This document shows positions 61,367 through 64,000 of a stretch of DNA of 64,000 nt, piece by piece. Under the pieces are notes generated by a model. The model saw only the letters and a list, made by a program, of their open reading frames with translations, was not told where the DNA came from and did not search any database. The translations under genes were made by a program, and so were the position numbers. This stretch comes from Carposina sasakii (taxonomy: Eukaryota; Arthropoda; Insecta; Lepidoptera; Carposinidae): the NCBI GenBank assembly GCA_014607495.2, contig CP053169.1, forward strand, positions 558,001 through 622,000, written 5' to 3'. The stretch's first letter is position 1, and every line of letters starts with the position of its first letter.

Positions 61367-62650
61367 TCTACCACTAGGATATACCTACTGTAGTAATGGG
61401 GGAAGGTGGGGCATTTTGATACAAGGGGCATATTGGTACTCCTTAGTACCTAATCGCAACGCATAATCACAAAAATGTGCCTATTTATGACAAGCGCTGA
61501 GATCCAATTTTTTTGTGTCTAACTGCCCCACTAACTTTCCCCTATAGGCGTAAACTGTCTGATGGAGAACGCTCTCTATGACACATGACATACATACAGA
61601 TGAACACATGACGGTGCTACTAAAATAGCACCGGACCACAGGTGATGGTTGTAGCTTTTTTCGAATATAGTTAAAAAGGGTGCTCAAAACATCGTGTTAT
61701 ATACAGTCGACACATTGTATAGCATATTTACCTAACTAATTAGGGTTTATGATCAAAATTGTGTTTTATACCTATTAAGTGAGATATGACACTTCACCCT
61801 ATGAAGTTTTCTTTAATAATGTAACCAATCTATCTATGTGTTCCTAGTTGACTAAAATCGTTTCTTGTCCATGTAGGTACCTGTGCTAAGTAAGTACCTA
61901 CCTATGTGATTTTGTACTAAAGTTACCAGTGTTCTCTATTTAGTATTTAATGCCTATATTTTAAGTAAGTAGGTGTTGTATCTTATTATAAATACAAAAT
62001 GTAAGTACATTTCGACGGCATATTGTATTACACGCTGTATTACAAATTTTGAATGGATTTTGGAGAGATAATTTGGTTAAATTATGTTCGAACTATAAAA
62101 ATAACAGCCCACGAGCCGAGCGAGCGAAGCGAGCGTATCGTTTAAGTGACCCGCAAAGTGCTAAGATTTTTTTCTTTCATATTAGTTAAAATGCCTAGCC
62201 ATTTTGTAAAACTGCGTGTAATGCAATATGCTTTTGCCTTGTACCTACAATTCGGATTTAATTTGGATATTTAGTGTTTGGTTAGAATAGCTATACTTAC
62301 TTAGGTGCTCGTTGTTAAAGTTTTTTATAAGTTCTTGTAGATCGACCTATTGTACAAACTAATTATTTATTATGTTCTGTAATACTCTCAAAGTTTTCTA
62401 TAACTTAAGTTATTTAAGTACAGAAGTATTATTTTATAGGTTAAGTTACGTGTTTACGACCAAGGTACCTAATAGGTTAAATTTAATCAGATAAGTTTAT
62501 CTCTTTGATTCTGGCTATTAAGCAAATAATATATAGAAAAAATCTTGAAGGTCAAGTTGGGACTCCTCCCAACAACAGACATAGACGACAGAACCATTTT
62601 ATAAATAACCATCGAGTACAATTATACGAGAAAGTTACCTTAATAAAAGT
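61367..62650 (+). other. 3' flank and probable 3' UTR of the GMC gene
   Basis: There are no coding signals. A small inverted pair (GGGGGAAGGTGGGGCA at 61398, TGCCCCACTAACTTTCCCC near 61525) may mark a MITE. A hairpin CGGTGCTA/TAGCACCG lies at 61612-61633. The first AATAAA I can point to at a reasonable position is 62642-62647, but several ATTAAA/AATAAT variants occur earlier, so the poly(A) site is open. Confidence 0.4.
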
Positions 62651-64000
62651 GAATACCATGAATTTTATGTAAGAAATAATTAAGTATAATACAGTATTTT
62701 TAGAAAGATTTTAATATAAATATTTCAGTTTATTTATACATTGTTTTCTTTCTTCCATATACCTTATTCTACATACTTTTACCATGAGGGCTGTTAAATG
62801 TTTACTATGATGAAGTGCAACTTAAATAATTAAATCCCTTTTTACACAAGAGTAAGTAGTTAAGTTTTTTGGTCGCTAAGGTGGGCCAATTTGAAAAAAA
62901 AAATCTGTATTAAAAACCAAACTAAACTAAGTATTTATAGACCTACTAGTCACGTATTAATAAAAGGAAGATAATTTAATTTGCACCTTACATACATATG
63001 TTTGATAGGTACGATAAAAACACCAGTTCAGAATATTCAATTTATTTTTCAACAGTTTTTACACCAATTAATGCTGTTTATCACTTTAGATCAAAGATAT
63101 CACTTATTCCGAATAATAATGACGGCTACTTATATCTAGAGCTGTTTTTCGCTTCTTCTAATGCTGAGTACTGACCGACGTTACACGGTATAATGTTACA
63201 TGTTACACGGTGAGCATTCATTACGTTAGGTAAAATTACACCGCGGAAACTACCAGTAGTCAGGCACTACCTTAAGTACATACAGTACTCGCGGAGGATC
63301 TTCACGATTGTTCGTTTGTTTGTCACGCATTACAGTACATAATATTCAAGTGCGCGCGGGGGAAAGAGGCAGGCACTTTTATTTTACTGCGCATGACACG
63401 GATTATCTCACAGTCGCAAAGATCCACCGCGACTACCTCTAAGATTATTGGCTACTAACTTAATTATTTGTAGAACGTGACGAATTGTCAAACAGTTATC
63501 ACTTCGCTTTTTCACATTGATCTTTATTAATAAAATTATATAATTATATATAGACGTCAATTTAGACATATTAGGCACAAAATTACATCAAAGGTCCGTG
63601 TACCAGAACTATATACTAAAATATTATACGTATTTAACTATAATAAACTAAGTTCATAAATCATAAAACTTCAAAAAGATAATAAATGACTCGAGTTTTG
63701 GCAATACCTATTTGAAATACATTGAAATTAGTGGAAAACTGGAGATTTTCAGAATTACATTACAACTAATAAAATAAGGACGAATACACTGACTCAGACT
63801 AGAGCGACTAGTAAAAAGCATTTGCCCTTCTCTCTGCGACAGTCGGGTAAGACTTGCCTTAACCCGTTCCATTTAAAAACAATGCAAACATTCATGTAAT
63901 TAAGACTAATATTATAAATGCAGTACTCCTTTATGTTATCAATAAACTACTGAAACAATATTGATGGAACTGATATCATAGCTAAAAAATGTTTTAAAAA
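62651..64000. other. AT-rich flank, nothing recognised
   Basis: There is no domain-bearing frame. A GC-richer patch at 63235-63460 (TGCGCGCGGGGGAAAGAGG) could be an exon or promoter of a neighbouring gene on either strand, without further support. Confidence 0.35.

Overview
The window is nuclear genomic DNA of a lepidopteran insect (moth or butterfly). The evidence is AT-rich spacer crowded with lepidopteran-style SINEs, Lep1/Helitron-like elements, RTE-type LINE tails and TA-flanked foldback MITEs, together with intron-containing genes of two typical insect families. Nothing bacterial, viral or CRISPR-like is present.

Two host protein genes lie at the edges. At the left (331-5093, minus strand) are five coding exons of a CRAL-TRIO/alpha-tocopherol-transfer-like lipid-binding protein; its last exon lies beyond the left edge. 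At the right (55358-61366, plus strand) is a ten-exon GMC oxidoreductase (glucose-dehydrogenase-like, FAD) gene of about 638 codons. It is complete except for one extra base in coding exon 8 that breaks the frame. A tRNA-Val(CAC) gene sits alone at 9168-9240 on the minus strand.

The roughly 50 kb between the two protein genes has no recognisable host coding exon. It holds mobile-element debris in layers. Elements whose ends can be read directly include two hAT-type MITEs with perfect 8-bp target-site duplications (6308-6700, 12574-12970), a PIF/Harbinger derivative inserted into a second copy of itself (27257-28711), several foldback families ending CAGGGTG/CACCCTG next to TA, and a 5'-truncated Penelope-like retroelement (29233 to beyond 30916). 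The Penelope copy keeps an open RT plus GIY-YIG frame and is followed by a sequence that folds as a type I hammerhead ribozyme. There are also at least three tRNA-derived SINE families and the 3' ends of several LINE families.

The two protein genes have no visible functional link. One binds hydrophobic ligands in the cytoplasm and the other is a flavin oxidoreductase, probably secreted or membrane-associated. Two CpG-rich patches (about 17420-17606 and 20330-20510) look like promoters or untranslated first exons and could belong to the GMC gene, whose ATG exon starts directly at a splice acceptor, but this is inference.

All calls come from reading the sequence by eye. Family names rest on motif recognition, not on database searches.
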